From assembly GCA_900543975.1 (NCBI GenBank), contig UQTI01000100.1, forward strand, positions 1 to 5,112: a DNA stretch of 5,112 bases. Direction: 5' to 3'. The DNA is from an uncultured Prevotella sp. (GTDB taxonomy: Bacteria > Bacteroidota > Bacteroidia > Bacteroidales > Bacteroidaceae). Shown here piece after piece: positions 1 to 5,112 of the stretch; positions within the stretch are counted from its first letter, which is position 1; the number at the start of each line of letters is the position of its first letter. Position numbers and translations under genes: made by a program. The notes under the pieces are model-generated. The model saw only the letters and a program-made list of their open reading frames with translations. It did no database searches and was not told the DNA's origin.

Positions 1-50
1 GAAAACCGGCGTACTGAGAGGTACCGGGGGTTCGAATCCCTCTCTCTCCG
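1..50 (+). tRNA. tRNA-Ser (3' part; 5' end outside window)
   Basis: This is the 3' portion of a class II tRNA, cut by the left edge inside the anticodon. Bases 1-2 (GA) would be anticodon positions 2 and 3, so the anticodon is NGA and reads TCN serine codons; the first anticodon base is not visible. Bases 5-9 (ACCGG) are the 3' strand of the anticodon stem. A long variable arm follows (10-25), with a GTAC/GTAC stem at 11-14 and 21-24. The T arm has stem GGGGG (26-30), loop TTCGAAT (31-37) and stem CCCTC (38-42). The 3' acceptor strand is TCTCTCC (43-49) and the discriminator base is G50. The long variable arm and G discriminator are both typical of serine tRNA. CCA is not encoded (CAA follows), so it would be added enzymatically, as is common in Bacteroidota. 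Confidence 0.93.
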
Positions 51-51
51 C

Positions 52-86
52 AAAGGCTTCTGAAAGAAATTTCAGGAGCCTTTTTT
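52..86 (+). terminator. Intrinsic terminator of the tRNA-Ser transcript
   Basis: A 14-bp stem is formed by 52-65 and 70-83, with a single U-G wobble (59/76) and no mismatch. It is closed by a GAAA tetraloop (66-69) of the stable GNRA type. The 3' side runs into six T residues (81-86). This is a classic rho-independent terminator, and it starts two bases after the tRNA discriminator base, so it should end tRNA transcription and insulate the downstream gene. The A-rich left end of the stem (AAA, 52-54) pairs with part of the T run, so the terminator could also act weakly on the opposite strand. Confidence 0.9.
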
Positions 87-124
87 CGTAGTACAGTATT
101 CTCGGCATAAATAGACAGAAATTT

Positions 125-379
125 ATGACAATTCATCCATTACATATTATCCCATCCCTGCTTATGGCTTTATCATCTTTAAGTGCTCACGCCACATACC
201 CCGACTCTCTTAACCAGAGAATGATGCAGGAAGAGGAACAAGCGTTTCTTGAAAACATGGAACCGGGATTGCAGCACACACAGATGTTGGCTGTGCGTAA
301 AGCCATGCAAGGCAACGACTCTGACCTGCAACAGATGCTGCTCTCGTCAAGCGCATGCGACATCTTGACATGCCTGTAA
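125..379 (+). CDS. Small secreted protein; probable N-terminal remnant of an alpha/beta hydrolase
   Basis: This 84-residue reading frame begins with a convincing signal peptide: a short polar start, a hydrophobic stretch (residues 8-20, IIPSLLMALSSLS) and a likely cleavage site after AHA at residue 23. The mature part is charged and helical in character (SLNQRMMQEEEQAFLENM, residues 28-45) and breaks off at DILTCL and a stop. I have no confident family match for this part alone. It resembles the lead segment before the catalytic domain of secreted Bacteroidales esterase-like hydrolases, and the DNA immediately after it, in another frame, looks like the C-terminus of such an enzyme (355-492). 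No catalytic motif (HGGG, GxSxG) is present, so it is unlikely to be an active enzyme. It may still be translated as a short exported peptide. No Shine-Dalgarno or clear promoter is visible in 87-124. The pseudogene reading is inferred from similarity recalled by eye. Confidence 0.5.
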   Translation: MTIHPLHIIPSLLMALSSLSAHATYPDSLNQRMMQEEEQAFLENMEPGLQHTQMLAVRKAMQGNDSDLQQMLLSSSACDILTCL

Positions 380-492
380 GCTATCGCATCTATCCCACCG
401 CTACGCATCTGTTCATAACCGTATCCGGACAGCCAACAGCTTTCAAGGAAGCGGTGAGAGACGTCAGCCTGTTCATAAACGGTGCTCACTAA
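355..492 (+). pseudogene. C-terminal fragment of a degraded alpha/beta hydrolase (frame differs from 125-379)
   Basis: In this frame, open from 325 to the TAA at 490-492, the translation from ATG 355 gives 45 residues: MRHLDMPVSYRIYP (1-14), then TATHLFITVSGQPTAF (15-30), then a helix ending KEAVRDVSLFINGAH. The pattern 'V-Y-R-x-Y-P-x-A-x-H-x-F ... A-x-x-x-x-F-I' fits the last strand, catalytic histidine (H18 here) and final helix of alpha/beta hydrolase/esterase proteins. Together with the signal peptide frame at 125-379 it suggests one ancestral secreted hydrolase that lost its central few hundred codons, including the oxyanion-hole and nucleophile-elbow motifs, with the deletion joint near 345-365 leaving the two ends out of frame. 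The alternative is a chance open frame. The hydrolase-like C-terminal pattern argues against that, but no alignment was run. Confidence 0.45.
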
Positions 493-538
493 AGAATTAT
501 CTCAAACAGTCATAACAATCAAGAAACAACATCACACC

Positions 539-1312
539 ATGGCATTATCCAACATAGAGAAACATTATAACAAACACCCTGAAGACCTGCGCCTTCTGCG
601 CAGACACGGCATCGTAGAGTTTGAAACGACAATGCACCACCTGCACCGTTTCCTTAAGCCCGGCATGCATCTGCTCGACATCGGCGCAGGCACAGGCCGC
701 TACACCTCAGCCCTAATGTCCGAAGGCTACGACGTGAAAGCGGTTGAACTGGTGAAGCGCAACATCAACGTCTTCCTCGAACGCGAGCCAACAGCCAACG
801 TGGTGCAAGGCGACGCAAGAGACATGCCGTTCATCCCTGCCGCATCGGCAGACATAACGCTCTTGCTGGGACCTCTCTACCACCTCATTGGCGACGAAGA
901 GAAGCTGAAAGCTCTAAACGAAGCCAAACGTGTTACGAAACCTGGCGGACTGATCTTTGTGGCTTACCTCATGAACGAATATAGCATCCTGTCTTATTGC
1001 TTCGATGAAGACAGAATGGGCGACCTGCTAAAAAAAGGTGTGGTAGACCGCAATTTCCACATCCAGGCACAGGCAGACGAGCTTTACGACTATGTGCGCA
1101 TCGACGACATCAACCGTCTGGACACAGCTGCCGGCCTGGAGCGTGTCACCATATTCTCACCCGACGGGGCTTCCGACTACATGCGCACACGCCTAAACCG
1201 CATGAGTGACGAGACGTTCTCTCTGTTCATCGAATACCAAAAGACCATATCTGAACGTGCCGACCTCATTGGCGCGGGAAGCCATGTGGTTGACGTGGTG
1301 CGGGTGAAATGA
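539..1312 (+). CDS. Class I SAM-dependent methyltransferase
   Basis: This 257-residue cytoplasmic enzyme should transfer a methyl group from S-adenosylmethionine to an unidentified substrate. It has the Rossmann-type motifs in order: motif I LLDIGAGTG (45-53) binding SAM, the acidic residue closing strand 2 (E70 in VKAVEL), motif III GDARD (91-95), a GPLYHL segment (111-116) typical of a methyltransferase group common in Firmicutes and Bacteroidota, and the post-motif KPGG turn (134-137). The C-terminal part (about 145-257) is less conserved and probably forms the substrate lid. The frame is also open upstream to a GTG at 482, which would add 19 residues. I prefer ATG 539 because homologous proteins of this type start close to the HYNKHPEDLRLLRRH helix and because 482 lies within the hydrolase remnant. 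No good Shine-Dalgarno is present, as is usual here. The substrate cannot be inferred, and the neighbours do not help. No terminator is visible after its stop. Confidence 0.9.
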   Translation: MALSNIEKHYNKHPEDLRLLRRHGIVEFETTMHHLHRFLKPGMHLLDIGAGTGRYTSALMSEGYDVKAVELVKRNINVFLEREPTANVVQGDARDMPFIPAASADITLLLGPLYHLIGDEEKLKALNEAKRVTKPGGLIFVAYLMNEYSILSYCFDEDRMGDLLKKGVVDRNFHIQAQADELYDYVRIDDINRLDTAAGLERVTIFSPDGASDYMRTRLNRMSDETFSLFIEYQKTISERADLIGAGSHVVDVVRVK

Positions 1313-1426
1313 AAAAGCCGACAGAAACGACAACAACCCGACAACAACGAAACCTGACCTTACCAAGAGAAAACAACAGCTGACGCGACAAAAGGAAAAT
1401 GTGAACAGTTTGTGATATTTTATGAA

Positions 1427-1458
1427 TATGCCTACACGATAATAAATCAGTAACTTTG
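1427..1458 (+). promoter_or_regulatory. Putative Bacteroidota-type promoter for the efflux cluster
   Basis: TAACTTTG at 1451-1458 matches the Bacteroidota sigma-70-family (SigABfr) -7 consensus TAnnTTTG exactly. The -33 element is weak: TATG at 1427-1430, 20 bases upstream of the -7 box, stands where TTTG or TTG would be expected. A better TTTG at 1409-1412 is too far away. Transcription would start near 1463-1466, giving a very short leader before ATG 1481. The position in the 168-base gap after the methyltransferase supports a start of a new transcription unit here. Within the rest of the gap I see only a 10-base direct repeat (CGACAACAAC at 1328-1337 and 1339-1348) and no operator that I recognise. 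Confidence 0.55.
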
Positions 1459-1480
1459 CAACCGAATTATTACTAAAGGT

Positions 1481-2803
1481 ATGAAAAAATTATTGTTCAC
1501 ATTTTCCTTGACTCTTCTCTCAAGCCTGACCATGGCCCAAGAGACATTGTCATTGGGGCAATGCCTACAGATGGGCATTGAGCGAAATCTTAATCTGAAA
1601 ACCTATGAGGGCAATGTTCTCAAAGGCAAGCACAACATCAGCGAGAACCGTGCCCGACTGCTGCCACAGATAAACATAGGTGCAGCTTTCAACGACAATT
1701 TCACGCCGCCTGTGTCTGTGACCGATGGCACCGCCTACGGCAAACCGTACAACGTCACAAAGACGCTGCAATATAACTCATCGGCAAGCATCCAGCTACA
1801 GATGCCCCTCTACAGTCAGACAGCACTCACAGCGCTCAACATCTCCAAAACTCTCGACCAGCTAAACTCCTTGTCTTACAACAAAGCCAAGGAAGACCTC
1901 ATCGTGCAGATCAGCAAGATGTATTATCTCGCACAAAACACCGAGGAACAGATCGGCATAATAAAAGACAACATCAAGCGTCTGGAGGAACTGCGCGACA
2001 TCACACAGGCCTTCCATGACAACGACATGGCCCTCAGCGTCGACGTGAAACGTGTAAACGTGAACCTGGAGAATCTCAGCGTGCAATATGACAACGCAAA
2101 GGCAATGCTCACACAGCAGTATAACATGCTCAAATATGTCATCGACTATCCTGCCGACAAAACCATTGCGGTAGAGAAAGCAAACATCGAACAGACAGAC
2201 ATGGCAGCGCTGACAGGACTGAACGAGAACCTGTCTGAACTGCAACTGCTCCGCAAACAGCAGACGCTCGCCGAACAGCAGAAGAAGCTGGCGAAAGACG
2301 GATACCTGCCCACGCTTGCTCTCACAGGCAACTGGACCTACGCCGCCTTCACCGACAAGTTCAGCAACTGGTTCCATTCTGGCGAATCGAACCATTGGTA
2401 CAAGTCGAACGGCATCGGTCTGACGCTGCGCATCCCCGTGTTCGACGGTTTCGAGAAGCGCTCCAAGATAAGAAAAGCACAAGTAGACATCGACAACGCC
2501 AAGCTGTCTTACGAGAACGCCATGAAGGGCATGCAGACACAATATGCCAACGCCGTGAACGACCTCGCCAACAACCAGCGCAACTTCAGCAAACAGCGCG
2601 ACAACTATCTCCTGGCCGAGGATGTGTATAAGGTTACAAGCGACAGATACCGCGAGGGCATAGCCTCAATGACGGAGGTGCTGCAAGACGAGATGAGCAT
2701 GAGCGACGCTCAGAACAATTATCTCACGGCCCATTTCAACTATCAGGTGTCGAACCTGACGCTACTGAAGCTCACAGGACAACTTGAGAAGCTATTGAAA
2801 TGA
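1481..2803 (+). CDS. TolC family outer membrane efflux protein
   Basis: This 440-residue protein should form the trimeric outer membrane and periplasmic channel of a tripartite efflux pump or type I secretion route. It starts with a signal peptide (KK followed by a hydrophobic run, residues 2-17; probable cut after A19, before QETLSL). The mature chain shows the two outer-membrane-efflux repeats of the TolC family. The first begins with LSLGQCLQMGIERNLNLK (23-40), has RARLLPQINIGAAF and a beta-strand pair including YNSSASIQLQMPLY, then a long helix. The second contains LQLLRKQQTLAEQQKKLAKDGYLPTL and ends in the characteristic RYREGIASMTEVLQ and NYLTAHFNYQVSNLTLLKLTG region. The length is normal for the family and no lesion is seen. 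The start at 1481 is set by the signal peptide; AAAGG at 1475-1479 is too close to be a normal ribosome binding site. The gene lies upstream of its likely partners (adaptor and MFS pump), separated by a 148-base gap. Confidence 0.95.
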   Translation: MKKLLFTFSLTLLSSLTMAQETLSLGQCLQMGIERNLNLKTYEGNVLKGKHNISENRARLLPQINIGAAFNDNFTPPVSVTDGTAYGKPYNVTKTLQYNSSASIQLQMPLYSQTALTALNISKTLDQLNSLSYNKAKEDLIVQISKMYYLAQNTEEQIGIIKDNIKRLEELRDITQAFHDNDMALSVDVKRVNVNLENLSVQYDNAKAMLTQQYNMLKYVIDYPADKTIAVEKANIEQTDMAALTGLNENLSELQLLRKQQTLAEQQKKLAKDGYLPTLALTGNWTYAAFTDKFSNWFHSGESNHWYKSNGIGLTLRIPVFDGFEKRSKIRKAQVDIDNAKLSYENAMKGMQTQYANAVNDLANNQRNFSKQRDNYLLAEDVYKVTSDRYREGIASMTEVLQDEMSMSDAQNNYLTAHFNYQVSNLTLLKLTGQLEKLLK

Positions 2804-2807
2804 ATGA

Positions 2808-2842
2808 GGAATGTGGAAAGTGGAATGTGGAATGTGGAATGA
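2808..2842 (+). repeat. Five tandem 7-base repeats (GGAATGT)
   Basis: Directly after the tolC-like stop codon there are five consecutive 7-base units: GGAATGT (2808), GGAAAGT (2815), GGAATGT (2822), GGAATGT (2829) and GGAATGA (2836). Three are identical and two differ by one base. They sit in the untranslated gap between the channel and adaptor genes and abut a hairpin. Seven-base arrays can change copy number by slippage. No gene here would be put out of frame by that, so any effect would be on RNA structure or spacing. Confidence 0.8.
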
Positions 2843-2870
2843 TTGCGGCGTTGCCGCAATGTAGATTTTT
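2842..2870 (+). promoter_or_regulatory. Hairpin in the channel-adaptor gap (possible attenuator or weak terminator)
   Basis: A perfect 8-bp stem ATTGCGGC / GCCGCAAT (2842-2849 with 2853-2860) is closed by a 3-base loop GTT. Five T residues follow at 2866-2870, separated from the stem by five bases (GTAGA), so it is not a textbook terminator. A further TGGAA / TTCCA pairing (2835-2839 with 2869-2873) could extend it across an asymmetric internal loop. Likely roles are partial termination, which would lower adaptor and pump mRNA relative to the channel, or protection of the 3' end of the tolC mRNA. The remainder of the gap (2874-2951) is T-rich. I see no good TAnnTTTG promoter there; the nearest is TATTTTTT at 2917-2924. 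Confidence 0.55.
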
Positions 2871-2951
2871 CCAATGTTTACTTTTCCTTTTATTCGGCAT
2901 TTATTCATTAAGCTTTTATTTTTTTAAGGTAACATATAACAAGACAAAAAA

Positions 2952-4091
2952 ATGGAGACAAACAACAATAACGCTAGCAACAACAACGCAAGCAATAACA
3001 ACGCAAACAGCGAGAACAACGCCCAGTCTAATCACGAGCTTACAGCCAAACAGCTGAAGCGCCAACGCATACGCCAGATTGTGGTAAGCCTCATCGGCGT
3101 GGCTATCCTTGTGTGGGGAATCGTCAAGATCGGCTGCATGTTCATGGACTATAAGAGCAACGAGAAGAGCGACGATGCTCAGATAGAGCAATATATCTCA
3201 CCCGTCAACATGCGTGCATCGGGATACATCAAGAAAATCTGTTTCAAGGAACACCAGGACGTGAAGAAGGGCGACACGCTGCTCGTTCTCGACGACCGCG
3301 AGTATCGCATACGCGTCATGGAGGCTGAAGCAGCTCTCAAGGACGCCATGGCTGGAGCCAACGTGGTGGACGCATCGCTGCAGACCACGCAGACCTCTGC
3401 AACGGTATACGAGGCATCAATAGCCGAGATAGAGATACGCCTCTCTAAGCTGGAGAAAGACCGACAGCGTTACCAGAACCTTGTAGCCCGCAACGCTGCC
3501 ACACCCATACAGCTCGAACAGATCGAGACCGAATATAACGCCACGAAGAAGAAGCTCGATGCTGTACGCCGCCAACAGAAAGCTGCCTACTCGGGCGTGA
3601 ACGAGGTGCAGACGCGCAAGAAGAACACAGCGGCTGCCATCGAACGTGCACAGGCTGCTCTGGAGATGGCAAAGCTCAACCTCTCCTATTGTGTCGTAAC
3701 GGCTCCCTGCGACGGCAAGCTCGGACGCCGCGCTCTCGAAGAGGGACAGCTGGTGAACGCAGGACAGACCATCACCTACATCATGCCCGACACGCAGAAA
3801 TGGGTCATCGCCAACTATAAGGAGACACAGGTGGAGAACCTCTATGTAGGCCAGAAGGTCATCATGACCGTCGATGCCTTCGAAGGCAAAGAGTTTGAAG
3901 GCAAAATTACGGCCATTTCTGGTGCCACAGGTTCCAAATACTCTCTCGTGCCTACTGACAACTCGGCTGGCAACTTCGTGAAGATCCAGCAGCGTGTGCC
4001 TGTGCGCATAGAGTTTGAAGGAATATCCAAGGAAGACAACGACAAGTTGGCTGCCGGAATGATGGTTGTTGTAAAGGCTCAACTTAAGTAA
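2952..4091 (+). CDS. HlyD/EmrA family membrane fusion (periplasmic adaptor) protein
   Basis: This 379-residue protein should bridge an inner membrane transporter to the outer membrane channel. Order of parts: an Asn-rich cytoplasmic tail (residues 4-27), a basic stretch (KQLKRQRIRQ, 33-42), one membrane segment (about 43-62), then a periplasmic region. The hallmark of EmrA-like adaptors follows: SDDAQIEQYISPVNMRASGYI (73-93), leading into the first lipoyl half-motif with VKKGDTLLVLDD (104-115). A long helical hairpin (about 116-243) contains the RNAATPIQLEQIE turn (179-191). The second lipoyl half is LSYCVVTAPCDGKLGRRALEEGQLVNAGQ (243-271; key residues A250, P251, D253, G254, G264, G270). The rest is the beta-barrel and membrane-proximal domain. 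Length is usual for the family. ATG 2952 follows an A-run without a clear Shine-Dalgarno. Its stop is immediately followed by the start of the pump gene. Confidence 0.94.
   Translation: METNNNNASNNNASNNNANSENNAQSNHELTAKQLKRQRIRQIVVSLIGVAILVWGIVKIGCMFMDYKSNEKSDDAQIEQYISPVNMRASGYIKKICFKEHQDVKKGDTLLVLDDREYRIRVMEAEAALKDAMAGANVVDASLQTTQTSATVYEASIAEIEIRLSKLEKDRQRYQNLVARNAATPIQLEQIETEYNATKKKLDAVRRQQKAAYSGVNEVQTRKKNTAAAIERAQAALEMAKLNLSYCVVTAPCDGKLGRRALEEGQLVNAGQTITYIMPDTQKWVIANYKETQVENLYVGQKVIMTVDAFEGKEFEGKITAISGATGSKYSLVPTDNSAGNFVKIQQRVPVRIEFEGISKEDNDKLAAGMMVVVKAQLK
2961..3023 (+). repeat. AAC-rich repeat encoding an Asn-rich tail
   Basis: Codons 4-24 of the adaptor gene form imperfect repeats of about 15-18 bases coding NNNNAS, NNNAS and NNNANS, followed by ENNA. 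Of the 21 residues, 13 are Asn. Most Asn codons are AAC, with occasional AAT. The segment precedes the membrane helix, so it is on the cytoplasmic side and is not part of the conserved adaptor fold. Such tracts tend to vary in length between strains. Confidence 0.75.
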
Positions 4092-5112
4092 ATGACACAA
4101 GCAGAGATATATACAGCGGTGCCTGACCACCTGCCGAAGAATTTTCCGTTCTACAACTGGGTGCCAAAGCCCCTTGGCATCGCCTTCCTCGTCATCCTTT
4201 TCATACCTATCATGACGGTGAGCGGTGCCTACACCGTCAACAGTAGCGAGATGGTGGGCGGGCTTGGCATCCAATCGGAACATATCGCGTTCCTGAGCTT
4301 CGTCACGTCCATAGGCATGGCGGCGTTCTCGCCGTTCTTCTATTCCCTGGTCAGCGTGCGCCGCCAGAAGATGATGAGCCTCGTAGGCTTCTCCTTACTG
4401 GCTGTGCAGAGCTACATCTGTGCCAACACCGACAGCCTGTTCATCCTCGCTCTCAACAGCCTGATCATGGGCTTCGTCCGACAGACCTTGCTCATGTGCA
4501 ACCTCTTCACGCTCATCAAGTATGGCTTCGGCATAGAGGCCACACGCAACGTCACGCCCGGCAACGAGCCTGTCGACGAGGCAGGATGGGACGCTCTCGA
4601 CACGGAGAAGAAGGCGAGCCAACCGATCATCTATTTCTTCTTCATGCTCCTCGGACAGATAGGCACATGGATAACGGCATGGTTCGCTTACAACTACCAC
4701 TGGCAGATGGTCTATTATGCCATGCTCGGTGCCATACTCGTGGCCCTGCTCATCACCCTTCTGTGCATGCCTTACAACCCCTACCCCACAAAGCACAGTC
4801 CGCTGTCGTTCTCCAAGTTCGGCAACGTGGTGGTGTTCTGCCTCATGTGCTGCTCGTTCGTCTATGTCACGGTCTACGGCAAGGTTTACGATTGGTACGA
4901 CAGTCCAAGAATCTGCTGGGCAACAGCTGTCTGTGTGCTCTCCTCCCTTCTGTTCTTCTACCTTGAGAAGACGCGCCGCTCGCCTTACTTCATGCTCAAG
5001 GCGTTCAAGTTGCGTAGCATACAGGGCGGCATACTGCTCTTCATCGGACTGATGATCTGCAACTCCAGCTCCATGCTCGTCAACATCTTCGTGGGCGTGG
5101 GCATGAAGACAG
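4092..5112 (+). CDS. MFS transporter, EmrB/DHA2-like drug efflux pump (3' end outside window)
   Basis: The frame starts with ATG at 4092-4094, directly after the adaptor stop TAA (4089-4091), and is open to the window end, giving 340 residues (MTQAEIYTAVPDHL...). It is the probable inner membrane, proton-driven pump of the cluster. Hydrophobic segments are visible at about 28-47, 64-87, 95-111, 115-141, 178-200, 205-226, 243-262, 274-291 and 310-336. Two patterns point to the EmrB/DHA2 (14-helix) group: GQIGTWITAWFAYNYHWQMVYY (188-209), matching the helix-5 region of EmrB that ends in the W-x-W/H-W interface, and YGKVYDWYDSPRI (262-274), matching the conserved DW-x-S loop between helices 7 and 8. 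Motif A between helices 2 and 3 is degenerate: VSVRRQKM keeps arginines but lacks the usual aspartate. Loop 144-178 is long and acidic. The usual family length is above 500 residues, so roughly a third is missing on the right. Zero spacing to the adaptor gene implies translational coupling. Confidence 0.88.
   Translation, partial: MTQAEIYTAVPDHLPKNFPFYNWVPKPLGIAFLVILFIPIMTVSGAYTVNSSEMVGGLGIQSEHIAFLSFVTSIGMAAFSPFFYSLVSVRRQKMMSLVGFSLLAVQSYICANTDSLFILALNSLIMGFVRQTLLMCNLFTLIKYGFGIEATRNVTPGNEPVDEAGWDALDTEKKASQPIIYFFFMLLGQIGTWITAWFAYNYHWQMVYYAMLGAILVALLITLLCMPYNPYPTKHSPLSFSKFGNVVVFCLMCCSFVYVTVYGKVYDWYDSPRICWATAVCVLSSLLFFYLEKTRRSPYFMLKAFKLRSIQGGILLFIGLMICNSSSMLVNIFVGVGMKT

Noticed and set aside
482..538. 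Upstream GTG start for the methyltransferase (19 extra residues)
   Set aside because: The extension (MLTKELSQTVITIKKQHHT) has no family-like features and overlaps the hydrolase remnant. ATG 539 fits the expected protein start better.
1328..1348. Direct repeat CGACAACAAC, two copies one base apart, after the methyltransferase gene
   Set aside because: It is short and low in complexity. Nothing suggests an operator or a CRISPR-like unit beyond chance in A- and C-rich sequence.
1862..2542. Open frame of 226 codons on the - strand within the channel gene
   Set aside because: It is antisense to the TolC-family gene, has no domain pattern and no promoter, so it is treated as a shadow frame.
2917..2924. 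TATTTTTT as a promoter -7 box for the adaptor gene
   Set aside because: It lacks the final G of the consensus, has no matching -33 element and lies in a T-rich tract where such matches arise by chance.
2800..3057. 85-codon + strand frame whose ATG overlaps the channel gene stop (ATGA)
   Set aside because: The overlap and a hydrophobic stretch are tempting. However, the frame reads through the 7-base repeats and hairpin and then overlaps the adaptor start by about 100 bases in another frame, turning into Thr-rich low-complexity sequence. It is probably chance.
3417..4283. Long open frame of 288 codons on the - strand
   Set aside because: It lies entirely opposite the well-supported adaptor gene and the start of the pump gene. 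Its translation is rich in His, Leu and Val without recognisable motifs, as expected from the antisense of biased codons.
4496..5052. Overlapping + strand frames at 4496-4966 and 4717-5052
   Set aside because: Both are in other frames within the MFS gene. Their translations are Arg-, His-, Cys- and Ser-rich and lack the membrane pattern clearly seen in the frame starting at 4092.

Overview
The window reads as chromosomal DNA of a Bacteroidota (Bacteroidales) organism, most like Prevotella or a close relative. The reasons are moderate GC content, absence of clear Shine-Dalgarno sites before most starts, a TAACTTTG element matching the Bacteroidota -7 promoter consensus (TAnnTTTG), a serine tRNA with no encoded CCA tail, and protein sequences of Bacteroidales character. 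The genus is an inference from pattern, not from a search. All supported genes lie on the + strand.

Layout. Bases 1-50 are the 3' part of a serine tRNA, followed almost at once by a very good intrinsic terminator (52-86). Next comes what looks like the wreck of a secreted alpha/beta hydrolase (125-492): a signal peptide and N-terminal lead in one frame (125-379), then a C-terminal piece carrying the likely catalytic-histidine segment in another frame (355-492), with the catalytic core absent. A class I SAM-dependent methyltransferase follows (539-1312). After a 168-base gap holding a plausible promoter comes a three-gene efflux cluster: a TolC-type outer membrane channel (1481-2803), a HlyD/EmrA-type membrane fusion protein (2952-4091), and an EmrB/DHA2-like major facilitator transporter that starts directly after the previous stop codon and runs off the end (4092-5112, 340 residues seen).

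How the genes work together. The last three genes encode the three layers of a type of pump known from EmrAB-TolC: an inner membrane proton-driven transporter, a periplasmic adaptor and an outer membrane duct. The adaptor and transporter genes are tightly coupled. The channel gene is separated from them by 148 bases that hold five tandem 7-base repeats and a perfect 8-bp hairpin, so expression of the channel may be set separately from that of the other two. The substrate cannot be read from the sequence, and no regulator gene is visible. The methyltransferase has no visible functional link to the pump.

No undescribed system is evident. The points most worth a second look are the internally deleted hydrolase remnant, the repeat-plus-hairpin inside the efflux cluster, the Asn-rich cytoplasmic tail of the adaptor, and the degenerate motif A of the transporter.
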